Source: Solirubrobacter taibaiensis (GTDB lineage Bacteria; Actinomycetota; Thermoleophilia; Solirubrobacterales; Solirubrobacteraceae). From it: a stretch of 64,000 nucleotides of DNA. A model generated the notes under the pieces. It was not told the origin of the DNA and did no database searches. It was given only the letters and a program-made list of their open reading frames with translations. The stretch is from contig JAPDDQ010000011.1 of NCBI GenBank assembly GCA_027587225.1, positions 106,217 to 170,216 of the forward strand, written 5' to 3'. A program made the position numbers and the translations under genes. This document shows, in pieces, positions 24,611-32,392 of the stretch. How positions within the stretch are numbered: the stretch's first letter is position 1; each line of letters begins with the position of its first letter.

Positions 24611-25561
24611 ATGCGGGCGTTTGTGGCGGAGAAGACGGACGACGGGGTCACGCGCGGTCTGCGCGAGGACTTCGAGCTCGAGGGCGACGGCGACGTGGTC
24701 GTCGACGTCGAGTATTCGAGCGTGAACTACAAGGACGGCCTGGCGACGATCGCCAAGGGCCAGGTGGCGCGGATCTCGCCGCTGGTGCCGGGGATCGACC
24801 TGGCGGGGACGGCTGACGGCGCGCCGGTGCTCGCGCACGGCTACGAACTGGGCGTGGCGCGGCACGGCGGCTACGCGGAGCAGGCGCGCGTGCCGGCCGA
24901 GTGGCTCGTGCCGCTGCCGGACGGGCTGAGCGCGCGCCAGGCGATGGCGATCGGGACCGCGGGCTACACCGCGGCGCGGTGCGTGATGGCCTTGGAGGCC
25001 GCGGGCCTGTCGGTGGACGACGGACCGGTGCTCGTGACGGGCGCCAGCGGCGGCGTCGGCTCGACCGCGGTGGACATCCTGGCGGCGCGGGGCTACGAGG
25101 TCGTAGCTTCCTCAGGGTCATCGGATCCGGCGTGGCTGAAGGAGTTGGGAGCGTCGGAGGTCATCTCGCGTGAGGACGCCGCGGGGGACGCGGGGCGGCC
25201 GATGGAGAAGACGCGCTGGGCCGGCGCCGTGGACTGCGTCGGCGGGGCCGTGCTCGCGGGCGTGGTGAGGGGGTTGAAGTACGGCGGCGCGGTGGCCGCG
25301 TGCGGCAACACGGGCGGGATCAAGCTCGAGGCGACGGTGCTCCCGTTCATCCTGCGCGGCGTGTCGCTGCTGGGCGTGGACTCGGTGCAGACCCCGATCG
25401 AGGCGCGGCGCGAGACGTGGGCGCGACTGGCGACCGATCTGCGGCCGCCGCACCTGGACGACGCGATCACGCGCGAGATCGGGCTCGATGAGCTCGACGA
25501 AGCGCTGTCCGCGGTCCTACGCGGCGAGCTGCAGGGGCGGACGGTCGTGCGGGTGAGCTAG
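24611..25561 (+). CDS. acuI: AcuI/YhdH-type acryloyl-CoA reductase (zinc-free MDR)
   Basis: 316 residues, NADPH-dependent medium-chain reductase of the AcuI/YhdH subgroup, expected to reduce acryloyl-CoA to propanoyl-CoA. Matches: MRAFVAEKTDDG start, EYSSVNYKDGLAT, PLVPGIDLAGT, the cofactor loop LVTGASGGVGSTAVDIL, and ACGNTGGIKLEATVLPFILRG. No structural-zinc Cys cluster is present, as expected for this branch. The gene meets xseB tail to tail on a shared CTAG. Confidence 0.9.
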   Translation: MRAFVAEKTDDGVTRGLREDFELEGDGDVVVDVEYSSVNYKDGLATIAKGQVARISPLVPGIDLAGTADGAPVLAHGYELGVARHGGYAEQARVPAEWLVPLPDGLSARQAMAIGTAGYTAARCVMALEAAGLSVDDGPVLVTGASGGVGSTAVDILAARGYEVVASSGSSDPAWLKELGASEVISREDAAGDAGRPMEKTRWAGAVDCVGGAVLAGVVRGLKYGGAVAACGNTGGIKLEATVLPFILRGVSLLGVDSVQTPIEARRETWARLATDLRPPHLDDAITREIGLDELDEALSAVLRGELQGRTVVRVS

Positions 25562-25779
25562 GCCGCTTCGAGGCGCGCGACGAGCTCGTCGAGGCGCAGT
25601 TCTTCGAGCCCCTGGCCGACGGCCTCGAGCTCGGCGGCGCAGAACTCGACGAGCCCGCGACCCTCACGGCACAAATCCAGTGTCTCGCGCAGCCCGGCCT
25701 CGCCGGAGTCCAAGCGAGCGATGATCGCCTCCAGGCGGGTGCTCGCGGTCTCGTAGGTCAGCGTGTCCTCTGCGGCCAT
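25558..25779 (-). CDS. xseB: Exodeoxyribonuclease VII small subunit
   Basis: 73 residues: LTYETASTRLEAIIARLDSGEAGLRETLDLCREGRGL is the XseB coiled-coil pattern. Several copies bind the large subunit to form the single-strand DNA exonuclease. The large-subunit gene lies 1.2 kb upstream on the same strand, separated by an HD-GYP gene on the opposite strand, so the two subunits are not in the usual overlapping operon. TAGGGT 6 nt before the ATG gives it its own leaderless promoter. Confidence 0.9.
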   Translation of the reverse strand: MAAEDTLTYETASTRLEAIIARLDSGEAGLRETLDLCREGRGLVEFCAAELEAVGQGLEELRLDELVARLEAA

Positions 25780-25785
25780 GGGGTG

Positions 25786-25791
25786 ACCCTA
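25786..25791 (-). promoter_or_regulatory. -10 box of xseB
   Basis: TAGGGT, 6 nt before ATG 25779. Confidence 0.55.
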
Positions 25792-25844
25792 GCGGGGGAA
25801 CCGGAGGGTAAAGCGCGGGTGCCGTCTTGCCGATCTAGGGGAAC

Positions 25845-26948
25845 GTGCGTTTGATCTCCTCACGCAAGATTCGGGACGGCGTGGAGCTGGCCCGAGACAT
25901 CGTGGCCGGCCCGCCTGGCACCGCGCCCCTGCTCCGGGCGGGCGTGAAGCTGTCCTCGCGCTACGCGGATCTGCTGCCCAAGGCCGGCGTGGGGAGTGTC
26001 TGGATCGAGGACGAGCTCGGGGCTGACATCGAGATCAGCGAGCCGCTCACGCCCGAGACGCGGGCGAAGGTCCACAAGGGGGTCTCGGGCGCGCTGACCG
26101 CGGCGAACACCGCGCTGCGCTCCGGCTCCGGGATGCCGCGCGAGGTCGTCGAGTCGCTGGGCGACGTCGCCGAGTCGATGGTCAACGATCTGCTCGACTG
26201 TCCCGAGGCCGCGTTGGCGCTGGACGACCTGAACGCGTTCGACGACTACACGCACAAGCACAGCGTCCAGGTGACGCTCTTGGGCCTGCTGATCGCCCGG
26301 CGCGCGTGGCAGACCGACGGCTGGATCGACTACCGCGGCCGCCGTCGCTTCGATCGGATCGACGACCGGATGCGCAAGCTCGGGCTCGGGCTGCTCGTGC
26401 ACGACGTCGGCAAGCTCGCCGTTCCGCCGGAGATCCTCAACAAGCCCGGTCGCCTGACCGACGCCGAGATGGAGATCATGAAGACGCACGCCGTCGCGGG
26501 CGTCGAGCTCCTGCGCCCGGCCGATCTCTCACCCCTGTCTCTGAGCGTCGTGCGCGACCATCACGAGCGCCTCGACGGCTCGGGCTACCCCGAGGGCCTC
26601 TTCGGTGCGCAGGTCCAGGAGTTCCCGCGCATCGCCGCCGTCGCCGACGTCTACGACGCCGTCACGAGCGAGCGCGTCTACAAGCCCGCCGCGCCGCCGC
26701 ATGTGGGCGTGAAGGTCATCCGCTCCGGCTCAGGCGGCCAGTTCTGCCCCAACATCGTCCGACATTTCCGCGCGGTCGTCATGCCCTACCCCGTCGGGCA
26801 CGAGGTGACGTTGGCCGACGGCCGCGTCGGCGTCGTCTCCGGCGTGTCGATCGATGACCCGGATTCCCCCACCGTGCGCGTGCTGGGCTCCGCCGGCGTG
26901 GAAGAGCTCGTCGTCGACATGACCGCCGAGCGCGTCGCGGCCGCCTAG
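25845..26948 (+). CDS. HD-GYP domain protein (probable c-di-GMP phosphodiesterase)
   Basis: 367 residues. The HD-GYP core is complete: DYTHKHSVQVTLLGLLIA, LLVHDVGKLAVPPEILNKPG, KTHAVAGVELL, DHHERLDGSGYPEGL and AVADVYDAVTSERVY. The N-terminal 100 residues form the small domain often found with it (ISSRKIRDGVELARDI), and a C-terminal segment YPVGHEVTLADGRVGVV adds a short beta domain. Expected to hydrolyse c-di-GMP to GMP. GTG start; TAGGGG upstream only weakly resembles the box used by other genes here. Inserted between xseA and xseB. Confidence 0.9.
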   Translation: MRLISSRKIRDGVELARDIVAGPPGTAPLLRAGVKLSSRYADLLPKAGVGSVWIEDELGADIEISEPLTPETRAKVHKGVSGALTAANTALRSGSGMPREVVESLGDVAESMVNDLLDCPEAALALDDLNAFDDYTHKHSVQVTLLGLLIARRAWQTDGWIDYRGRRRFDRIDDRMRKLGLGLLVHDVGKLAVPPEILNKPGRLTDAEMEIMKTHAVAGVELLRPADLSPLSLSVVRDHHERLDGSGYPEGLFGAQVQEFPRIAAVADVYDAVTSERVYKPAAPPHVGVKVIRSGSGGQFCPNIVRHFRAVVMPYPVGHEVTLADGRVGVVSGVSIDDPDSPTVRVLGSAGVEELVVDMTAERVAAA

Positions 26949-28309
26949 AACAGTCGCGCTTCGTCGTCGTCGGCGCGCGCTTTGATACGCCCGTCGTGCA
27001 GCCGGATCGTCAGCGACGGCTGCTCGCGGGCGGCGGCGGCGCTCGTGATCGGCTCGCCGGACTCGTCCTCGAGGAGCGCGTAGCCGCGTTCCAGCGTGCG
27101 CTGGGGGTCGTGGGCCGCGAGGGTGCCCAGGATGCGGTCCAGGTCGCGTCTGCGGCGCTCCAGCGCAGCGGCGGACGTGCGGTCCAGCGTGGCGACATCG
27201 ACGTGGGCTTTGCGGGAGGCCCGTTCGACGGCGAAGGCCGCAGCGTTGGCCTTGCGGCCGAGCGCCGCGCCACGGGCGTTGGTGGCGCGCTCGCCGGTCG
27301 TGATCGCCCGGCGGGTGGCGGCACGGAGCTCCCGGAGCTGCTGGTGCAGGCGGGTGCGGTGGCGGGCGACGTGGTGGCCGGGCGCGCGAGACAGGCGTGA
27401 GAGCGCGCGGGCGCGTTCGAGCACCGCGCGGCGGCCCTGGCGGTGCAGGCGCGCGGTGGTCTGGGCGAGCGCGGCCCGGGCCGCTGTGCAATCGACCGGG
27501 ACGGCGGTCTCGGCGGCGTGGGTCGGCGTCGAGCACGCGACGGCCGCGACGTCGTCGAGCAACGTCCGGTCCGTGTGGTGGCCGACGCTCGAGATCACCG
27601 GCACGCGCAGCAGCGCGACCGTCCGGCACAGGGTCTCGTCGCAGAACGCGAACAGATCGGCGAGCGAGCCGCCGCCGCGCGCCACCACGATCACCTCGAC
27701 CTCCTCGCACGCCGCCAGGTCCTGCAGCTTGCGCGTGATCGCCGGCGCCGCGTGCCGATCCTGCACGGGCGCGAAGCCCCAGACCACGCGGCCCGCCCAG
27801 CCGCGGCGTTTGAGGCCCGCGAGCACGTCGTCGCGCGCCTTCCCCGACTCTCCGGTCACGACCCCGATGCACTTCGGCAAGCGCGGGCGCGGGAGCTGTT
27901 TCTGTGGCGCGAAGAGCCCTTCGGCGTGCAGCCGCTTGCGCAGCTGATCGAGCTGCGCGAGCAGATCCCCCTCACCGGCGACCCGCAGCCGCGTGACCGC
28001 GAACGAGAACGACGGCGAAGCGGTCCGCGAGCCGGGGTAGTAGTCGCACCCGCCCGCCACCACGACCTGCGCCCCGTCCGTGAGCGCCCCGATCTTGAGC
28101 TTGTCGAAGTCCTCGCGCCACATCGAGCACGGAAGCGCGCCGCTGGCGTCTCTGAGCTCGAACCAGACCTTCGCCCGGCCCGCCTTGAACCCGAACACCT
28201 CGCCGAACACCTGCACTCTCGTGAATCCGCGAAGGCGCTCTTTGAGCGCGGCCGCGTACTGGCCGACGGGGAACGGGCCCGTGAGGGTGGAGCCGGGGAT
28301 GCCGTCCAT
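26945..28309 (-). CDS. xseA: Exodeoxyribonuclease VII large subunit (divergent)
   Basis: 454 residues from ATG 28309; longer in-frame starts lack any family similarity. N-terminal OB fold (PFPVGQYAAALKERLRGF, VFGFKAGRAKVWFELRD), nuclease core with IGVVTGESGKARDDVLAGL, VIVVARGGGSLADLFAFCDE and VPVISSVGHHTDRTLLDDVA, a long Arg-rich coiled coil, and a C-terminal ERGYALLEDESGEPITS. The usual GHETD is GHHTD here, and TSPTGAA-type text is replaced by TGESGKA, so it is a diverged family member. TAGCGT 10 nt before the start suggests leaderless transcription. Shares CTAG stop with the HD-GYP gene. Confidence 0.9.
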   Translation of the reverse strand: MDGIPGSTLTGPFPVGQYAAALKERLRGFTRVQVFGEVFGFKAGRAKVWFELRDASGALPCSMWREDFDKLKIGALTDGAQVVVAGGCDYYPGSRTASPSFSFAVTRLRVAGEGDLLAQLDQLRKRLHAEGLFAPQKQLPRPRLPKCIGVVTGESGKARDDVLAGLKRRGWAGRVVWGFAPVQDRHAAPAITRKLQDLAACEEVEVIVVARGGGSLADLFAFCDETLCRTVALLRVPVISSVGHHTDRTLLDDVAAVACSTPTHAAETAVPVDCTAARAALAQTTARLHRQGRRAVLERARALSRLSRAPGHHVARHRTRLHQQLRELRAATRRAITTGERATNARGAALGRKANAAAFAVERASRKAHVDVATLDRTSAAALERRRRDLDRILGTLAAHDPQRTLERGYALLEDESGEPITSAAAAREQPSLTIRLHDGRIKARADDDEARLF

Positions 28310-28319
28310 GTCGTCGCTG

Positions 28320-28325
28320 ACGCTA
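28320..28325 (-). promoter_or_regulatory. -10 box of xseA
   Basis: TAGCGT on the minus strand, 10 nt before ATG 28309. Confidence 0.6.
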
Positions 28326-28419
28326 GTCGCCAGGGTGGACGGCGCGGTTGCACCGGGTGCGCCCGGGCGCGGGCCAGAGCGCGTGCCCGGAAGAACGAGC
28401 GGCAACGCGCCATCCGCCG

Positions 28420-28468
28420 CGCGAGGTACGACTTTGTCAGCCTGAGCCGGACAAACTCGCACCTCGCG
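28420..28468. repeat. Long imperfect inverted repeat upstream of xseA
   Basis: Arms 28420-28438 and 28450-28468, 19 nt each with two mismatches (CGCGAGGT ... ACCTCGCG at the base, TTTGTC/GACAAA at the tip), loop of 11 nt. Another hairpin, GCAAACGC-GA-GCGTTTGC, follows at 28501-28518. Neither has a U-tract. They lie in the otherwise unassigned 28310-28552 stretch and could be an RNA element, a processing site or a protein site. Confidence 0.5.
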
Positions 28469-28552
28469 TGGCGAGCTCCCGTCCCTCGGCGTACGAAGAG
28501 GCAAACGCGAGCGTTTGCGCAGTGCGGGGCACCCGCCTCACCGTGCTCGCCG

Positions 28553-28777
28553 TTACCCGCGCGGTCGGCGGCCCGTCACCGTGGAGCGGATCGCCACCCG
28601 CGACCGCGGCGTGACCATCCGCCGAGGGGCCCGCGCAGAAGCGTGCGGCGGACCCTCATGGTCCGCTACAGCCAGCAGCTCCAACAACAACACCGTGAGC
28701 AGCACGTTGCGCGCCGCCTCGCGGTGCGCACCAACACCCGAACTCGCGCGGAGCGCAAGGACGAGCAGCTCGTTCAA
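28553..28777 (-). CDS. Possible small protein coupled to the gene upstream
   Basis: 74 residues with TTG start whose bases overlap the upstream TGA stop (TTGA), the same 4-nt coupling used elsewhere in the window. Third codon positions are mostly G or C, as in real genes here. It has two Leu-rich segments (NELLVLALRASS and ARNVLLTVLLLELLAVAD) and a basic Arg-rich tail; no family recognised. AAAGG abuts the TTG. Could equally be chance open frame in GC-rich DNA. Confidence 0.35.
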   Translation of the reverse strand: MNELLVLALRASSGVGAHREAARNVLLTVLLLELLAVADHEGPPHASARAPRRMVTPRSRVAIRSTVTGRRPRG

Positions 28778-29085
28778 CCTTTGGTGGCTCCCGGCAGGTA
28801 GCGGGGCTGCTCGTGGTCGTTCACCGAGGCGAGGGTGCCGATGCCGTCCTCGTTGGGCGTGCCGCGGACTTCGCCGGTGAAGCCGAGGCTCTCGAGCTTG
28901 GCGATCTCGGCGGCCGCGTAGAGGCGGACGGGCGAGTCGGTCGGGAGGCCCGCGACGAGCTTCTTGACCCGGTTGCGGATCTGGTACGAGAAGTGCGGCG
29001 TGGCGGAGGCGACGAGCTGACGGATGTCGTCGACGGTGACCTCGCGGTCCCTGCGCAGGCGTTCGGGCTGCTCGGCTTCGGCCAT
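28774..29085 (-). CDS. Conserved-looking small protein of unknown function
   Basis: 103 residues, soluble. Begins MAEAEQPERLRRDREVTVDDIRQLV, then TPHFSYQIRNRVKKLVAGLP, RLYAAAEIAKLESLGFTGE and ends with a Gly/Pro-rich tail. Helical, with balanced charge; I do not recognise it. It follows the CWB2 lipoprotein on the same strand with an 8-nt gap and is probably in that operon. Confidence 0.72.
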   Translation of the reverse strand: MAEAEQPERLRRDREVTVDDIRQLVASATPHFSYQIRNRVKKLVAGLPTDSPVRLYAAAEIAKLESLGFTGEVRGTPNEDGIGTLASVNDHEQPRYLPGATKG

Positions 29086-29093
29086 GGTGCTGT

Positions 29094-30296
29094 CTACTCG
29101 GCTCCGGTATTGACGGGCTGGATCTCTAGGAGAGTATCTATGCGGGCCTGGACGGCGGCCGCCAGGGCGCTCTCGTCACCGATGATCCAGCCGTGGTTGT
29201 AGACCCCGCGGACGGGGTCGGTGGTCTCGTCGTAGCCGGGCTGGACATCAAGCAGGTAGTTCTGCAGCGGCTCCGGGAGGGCGCCGGCGTCGTCGCCGAT
29301 CAGCAGCAGCGGCCCGTACTTGCCGTGCGCGCTCAGGGGCGCCGCGGCGGCTGCGTCCTGGGGACGGCGGGCGTTCGCGAACACGAGTCCGTGCCCGGGA
29401 TCGACGACGTACCAGCCGAACGCGCCATCTCTGTACCGAGCGAAGGTGATGGCGGTGCTCACGGCGTCCGTGGCGGCGATCCGCTTCACGGTCCCGAGCT
29501 TGCCCAGCGCGTCGAACACGGTCTCGGGCACGGCGTCCTCGGGCCCGAGCACGTAGATCGCCGCGCCCTTGTGCAGCTTCAGCGCCGCCTCGGTCTCCGG
29601 CGGCACGCCGGTCGCGGTCACCCACAGGATCGGGTTCCCGGACTTCGCGGCCCAGCCGGCGGCGGGCATCGCGTACTCGGGCCGGTCGGCGTTGACCACG
29701 ACCACCGCGTTGGAGGCGGACCCGGCCGCGGCCGTCTGGAGCCGGTCGACCGCCGCGGCCAGAGCGGCGGGGGAGGCGGCCGCGGGCACGTCGGTCGTCT
29801 TGTACCCGTCGACGGGCGCCTTCGTCCCCACGCGGATCACCTGCGCGCCTCCGGCCTCCTTGGAACCGGTCGGCTGCAGCGCGTCCAGCGCGGCCTTCGT
29901 GGCGTCCGGGATGGTGTCGCCGTCGGCGAACAGGATCGGCGCGCGGATCGGTCGCGCGGCCAGCACGGACGCGGCGATCCCCGTCTGCCAAGCCCGCACC
30001 TCGGCCAGCACGACGGCCGTCGGACGCGACTCCGGCGTGCGCGCGGGGTACGTGGCCAGCGCGACTCCGGCGGCGTCGGCGATCGCGTCGCCGCCCGCCA
30101 CGCGCGTCGTGTTCTTGGTGGCGAAGACCGGGAACCCGAGCGGCGGGCCGGTCGCCGGCACCTCGTTGCCCTGCTGCCCGCTGACGGGCGGCGTGGAAGG
30201 CGGTGTGGCGGTGCCGCCGCCGCCGTCGCCACCGTCGCCGCTGCCGCCGCAACCGACGATCACGGCCAGTCCAACCACCAAAGCGAGAGCGCGCAC
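29094..30296 (-). CDS. Cell-wall-binding-repeat (CWB2-like) lipoprotein
   Basis: 400 residues. Lipoprotein signal VRALALVVGLAVIV before Cys, then a Gly/Asp-Gly linker and Thr/Pro segment. The body shows CWB2-type modules: TRVAGGDAIADAAGVALATY, PILFADGDTIPDATKAAL, AIYVLGPEDAVPETVFDAL, KRIAATDAVSTAITFAR. Ends GVYNHGWIIGDESALAAAVQARID. Probably anchored outside the membrane and contacting the wall; binding partners unknown. GTG 30296 chosen because TAGCCT ends 7 nt before it; GTG 30299 would be only 4 nt away. Confidence 0.82.
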   Translation of the reverse strand: MRALALVVGLAVIVGCGGSGDGGDGGGGTATPPSTPPVSGQQGNEVPATGPPLGFPVFATKNTTRVAGGDAIADAAGVALATYPARTPESRPTAVVLAEVRAWQTGIAASVLAARPIRAPILFADGDTIPDATKAALDALQPTGSKEAGGAQVIRVGTKAPVDGYKTTDVPAAASPAALAAAVDRLQTAAAGSASNAVVVVNADRPEYAMPAAGWAAKSGNPILWVTATGVPPETEAALKLHKGAAIYVLGPEDAVPETVFDALGKLGTVKRIAATDAVSTAITFARYRDGAFGWYVVDPGHGLVFANARRPQDAAAAAPLSAHGKYGPLLLIGDDAGALPEPLQNYLLDVQPGYDETTDPVRGVYNHGWIIGDESALAAAVQARIDTLLEIQPVNTGAE

Positions 30297-30303
30297 CACG
30301 CCG

Positions 30304-30309
30304 AGGCTA
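30304..30309 (-). promoter_or_regulatory. -10 box of the CWB2-like lipoprotein gene
   Basis: TAGCCT on the minus strand; 7 nt to GTG 30296, which it helps to select. Confidence 0.5.
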
Positions 30310-30377
30310 CTCAAGGTTCGCCGCCAAGTGCCGATCAACAAAGGAGCGCCTTATCCCCCCAGATGGGGCGTTGTGAC

Positions 30378-30405
30378 TGGACAATTGACCGCGGCGTCGT
30401 ATAAC
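30378..30405 (+). promoter_or_regulatory. Promoter of the riboswitch-NlpC transcript
   Basis: TGGACA (30378-30383), 16 nt, TATAAC (30400-30405), placing the transcription start around 30412 at the 5' edge of the riboswitch. This unit has a long leader, in contrast to most neighbours. Confidence 0.55.
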
Positions 30406-30408
30406 TTG

Positions 30409-30548
30409 CCGCGCTAAGCCGAGCTTCTGGTTGGTCGCCAGAAGACGGGGGACCCAATGTAGTTGGGGCTAATCACGCGGTAACGCGTGGGACGCAGGCT
30501 CTTTCAGCGTCAGCCCGTCAGCTAACCCCGTAGGCCGACGAAAGAGGA
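30409..30548 (+). ncRNA. Cyclic di-AMP riboswitch (ydaO/yuaA class)
   Basis: The conserved core is recognisable: CGCTAAGCCG at the 5' end, GACGGGGGACCCAA, TTGGGGCTAATC, then CCCGTCAGCTAACCCCGTAGG and a closing segment ending in GAAAGAGG. This class is typical of actinobacterial NlpC/P60 and Rpf genes; ligand binding usually lowers expression of the hydrolase. The Shine-Dalgarno AAAGAGGA overlaps the 3' end, so translation of the gene just after could be controlled directly. No intrinsic terminator is seen. Confidence 0.87.
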
Positions 30549-30551
30549 ACA

Positions 30552-31199
30552 ATGCGGCCCGTACGGGTGATCGCTGCGGCGATCTCGACAATTTCATTGC
30601 TGGTCCTGCCCGCGGCTGCCGCGGCGCAAGCCCCAGCGCCCGACAAGTCGGGTGGCGCCGTGTATCAGGCGCCGACGCCCGTCCCGACGCCGCCGCCGCC
30701 TCCCCCGGATCCCGCGAACATCGTCGTTCCCGGCGCCGAGGCGCAGCTGCTGCCCGACGGCACCGCGGCCGCTCCGGCCGACGCTCCGCCGCAGATCCAG
30801 CAGGCGATCTTCGCCGCGAACAAGATCCAGGCCAAGCCGTACAAGTACGGCGGCGGTCACGCCAAGGTCGAGGACAAGGGCTACGACTGCTCCGGCACCG
30901 TGTCCTACGCGCTGCTCGCCGCCACCGAGCTCGGGCTCGAGGGCCCGCTGGACTCCGGCAGCTTCATGAAGTGGGGCGAAGCGGGCGAGGGTCAGTGGTT
31001 CACGATCTACACCAACCCGGGCCATGCCTACGCCGTGATCGCGGGTCTGCGCCTGGACACCAGCATCGGCTCCTCGCCCCGCGGTGCGGACCGCAAGCTC
31101 GCTGCCCAGCACAAGAAGGCGATGGAGCGCGGCCCGCGCTGGCGCCCCTGGGAGCGGTCCTCCCGAGGCTTCAAGAAGCGCCATCCCGTCGGCTTCTAG
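30552..31199 (+). CDS. Secreted NlpC/P60-like peptidoglycan hydrolase
   Basis: 215 residues. Sec signal MRPVRVIAAAISTISLLVLP ending near AAAQA, a Pro-rich linker (about 35-60), then an NlpC-like papain fold with catalytic Cys in GYDCSGTVSYALL and His in NPGHAYAVIAG. It probably cleaves peptide bonds in peptidoglycan. The basic tail RSSRGFKKRHPVGF may aid wall binding. The gene is under the c-di-AMP riboswitch immediately upstream, tying wall turnover to osmotic or wall signals, and precedes pspA. Confidence 0.88.
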   Translation: MRPVRVIAAAISTISLLVLPAAAAAQAPAPDKSGGAVYQAPTPVPTPPPPPPDPANIVVPGAEAQLLPDGTAAAPADAPPQIQQAIFAANKIQAKPYKYGGGHAKVEDKGYDCSGTVSYALLAATELGLEGPLDSGSFMKWGEAGEGQWFTIYTNPGHAYAVIAGLRLDTSIGSSPRGADRKLAAQHKKAMERGPRWRPWERSSRGFKKRHPVGF

Positions 31200-31209
31200 C
31201 CGCGACGGG

Positions 31210-31239
31210 TACGCTTGGTCGGACTCGATCAGTCCGACC
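31210..31239 (+). promoter_or_regulatory. pspA promoter with overlapping inverted repeat
   Basis: TACGCT (31210-31215) followed by GGTCGGACT-cgatc-AGTCCGACC (31217-31239), perfect 9-bp arms lying over the expected transcription start. It could be an operator for a stress regulator or a 5' hairpin before the ribosome-binding site at 31247-31255. Confidence 0.5.
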
Positions 31240-31259
31240 ACACAGGAAAGGGAGGTGCC

Positions 31260-32039
31260 GTGGCCGGTATGTCCGGGCGGTTCTCCACCGTAATCAAGAG
31301 CAAGATCAACAAGCTGCTTGATAAGGCCGAAGACCCCAGCGAAACGCTGGAGTACAGCTACCAGAAGCAAATGGAGCTGCTCCAGAACGTCAAGAAGGGC
31401 ATCGCTGACGTCGTCACCTCCAAGAAGCGTCTGCAGCTCCAGCAGCAGAAGCTCGAGCAGCAGGTTGTGAAGCTCGACACGCAGGCGCGTCAGGCGCTTG
31501 CCCAGAACCGCGAGGATCTCGCGCGCGTCGCGCTCGAGCGCAAGCAGTTCGCGCAGGGTGAGCTGCAGGGCCTCGACTCGCAGGTCCAGGAGCTCGAAGC
31601 GCAGCAGCAGAAGCTGGTTGACCAGGAGGCGAAGCTCCGCTCCAAGATCGACCAGTTCCGCACCAAGAAGGAGGTCATCAAGGCGCAGTACTCCGCCGCC
31701 GAGGCCTCCGTGAAGATCTCCGAGGCCGCCACCGGCGTGGGCGAGGAGATGGCCGACATCGGCATGGCGATGCAGCGCGCGCAGGACAAGACCGAGAACA
31801 TGCGGGCCCGCGCGGCCGCCATGGACGAGCTCGAGGCCTCCGGCGCGTTCGACGACCAGCTGAGCCTCACGGCCGGCCAGGACGACATCGACAAGCAGCT
31901 GCACGAGCTGAGCTCCAAGTCGGCGGTGGACGACGACCTCGCCCGCCTGCGGGCCGAGCTCGGCACGGGCTCCGCGCCCGCTCCGGCACTCGGTGCCGGC
32001 GAAGGCGAGCAGACCCCCTCCCAGGAGAAGCCGGCGTGA
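31260..32039 (+). CDS. pspA: PspA/IM30 (ESCRT-III-like) membrane stress protein
   Basis: 259 residues, peripheral membrane protein that stabilises the cytoplasmic membrane. N-terminal amphipathic segment MSGRFSTVIKSKINKLLDKAEDP, then a long coiled coil rich in Gln, Lys and Glu (QLQQQKLEQQVVKL and onward to about 190) and an acidic tail. AAAGGGAGG at 31247-31255 favours GTG 31260; ATG 31269 is the alternative. pspAA follows with a 4-nt overlap. The neighbouring two-component genes probably regulate it. Confidence 0.94.
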   Translation: MAGMSGRFSTVIKSKINKLLDKAEDPSETLEYSYQKQMELLQNVKKGIADVVTSKKRLQLQQQKLEQQVVKLDTQARQALAQNREDLARVALERKQFAQGELQGLDSQVQELEAQQQKLVDQEAKLRSKIDQFRTKKEVIKAQYSAAEASVKISEAATGVGEEMADIGMAMQRAQDKTENMRARAAAMDELEASGAFDDQLSLTAGQDDIDKQLHELSSKSAVDDDLARLRAELGTGSAPAPALGAGEGEQTPSQEKPA

Positions 32040-32314
32040 TCGTCCGCATCGCGACGGAAGGGCAGTACGACCTGCCCGACGAGGACGTGGACCGTCTCAA
32101 CGAGCTCGACAACGAGCTCGTGACGATCGTCGAGTCCGGCGACGAGGAGCGGTTCCACGAGGTGTTCGAGTCGCTGCTCGAGCTCATCCGCAGTGACGGC
32201 AAGCCCGTCGCCGACGACGTGCTCGAGGAGTCGGACATCATCCTCCCGCCGCCGGATCTGACGTTCGCCGAAGCCGGCGAGCAGTTCAGCGGCGAAGGCC
32301 TCATCCCGGACTGA
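32036..32314 (+). CDS. pspAA: PspA-associated protein PspAA
   Basis: 92 residues: MIVRIATEGQYDLPDEDVDRLNELDN, HEVFESLLELIRSDGKPV and LEESDIILPPPDLTFAEA are the PspAA pattern. Acidic and cytosolic. GTG start overlaps the pspA stop (GTGA), so stoichiometry with PspA is likely fixed by coupling. Function is known only by association with PspA-based envelope stress systems. Confidence 0.9.
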   Translation: MIVRIATEGQYDLPDEDVDRLNELDNELVTIVESGDEERFHEVFESLLELIRSDGKPVADDVLEESDIILPPPDLTFAEAGEQFSGEGLIPD

Positions 32315-32340
32315 CCTCCGGCTAACCAGAAGCGAAAGAA

Positions 32341-32370
32341 GCGGGGTGGCCGGTCTGGTCGCCACCCCGC
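32341..32370 (+). terminator. Strong hairpin after pspAA
   Basis: GCGGGGTGGC, 10-nt loop, GCCACCCCGC: perfect 10-bp stem 27 nt after the pspAA stop. There is no T-tract, so termination would be of the hairpin-only type reported for GC-rich actinobacteria. The histidine kinase has its own TACCGT box just downstream. Confidence 0.55.
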
Positions 32371-32378
32371 CGGGCGCA

Positions 32379-32384
32379 TACCGT
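32379..32384 (+). promoter_or_regulatory. -10 box of the histidine kinase gene
   Basis: TACCGT, 8 nt before ATG 32393, after the pspAA hairpin. Confidence 0.6.
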
Positions 32385-32392
32385 TCACCACG

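Noticed and set aside
26730..27872. Long minus-strand frame overlapping xseA and the HD-GYP gene
   Set aside because: Out of frame with both recognised genes and made of low-complexity Arg/Gly/Ala text.
27443..28801. Long plus-strand frame through xseA into the gap
   Set aside because: Antisense to a recognisable nuclease; no domain and strongly Arg-rich.
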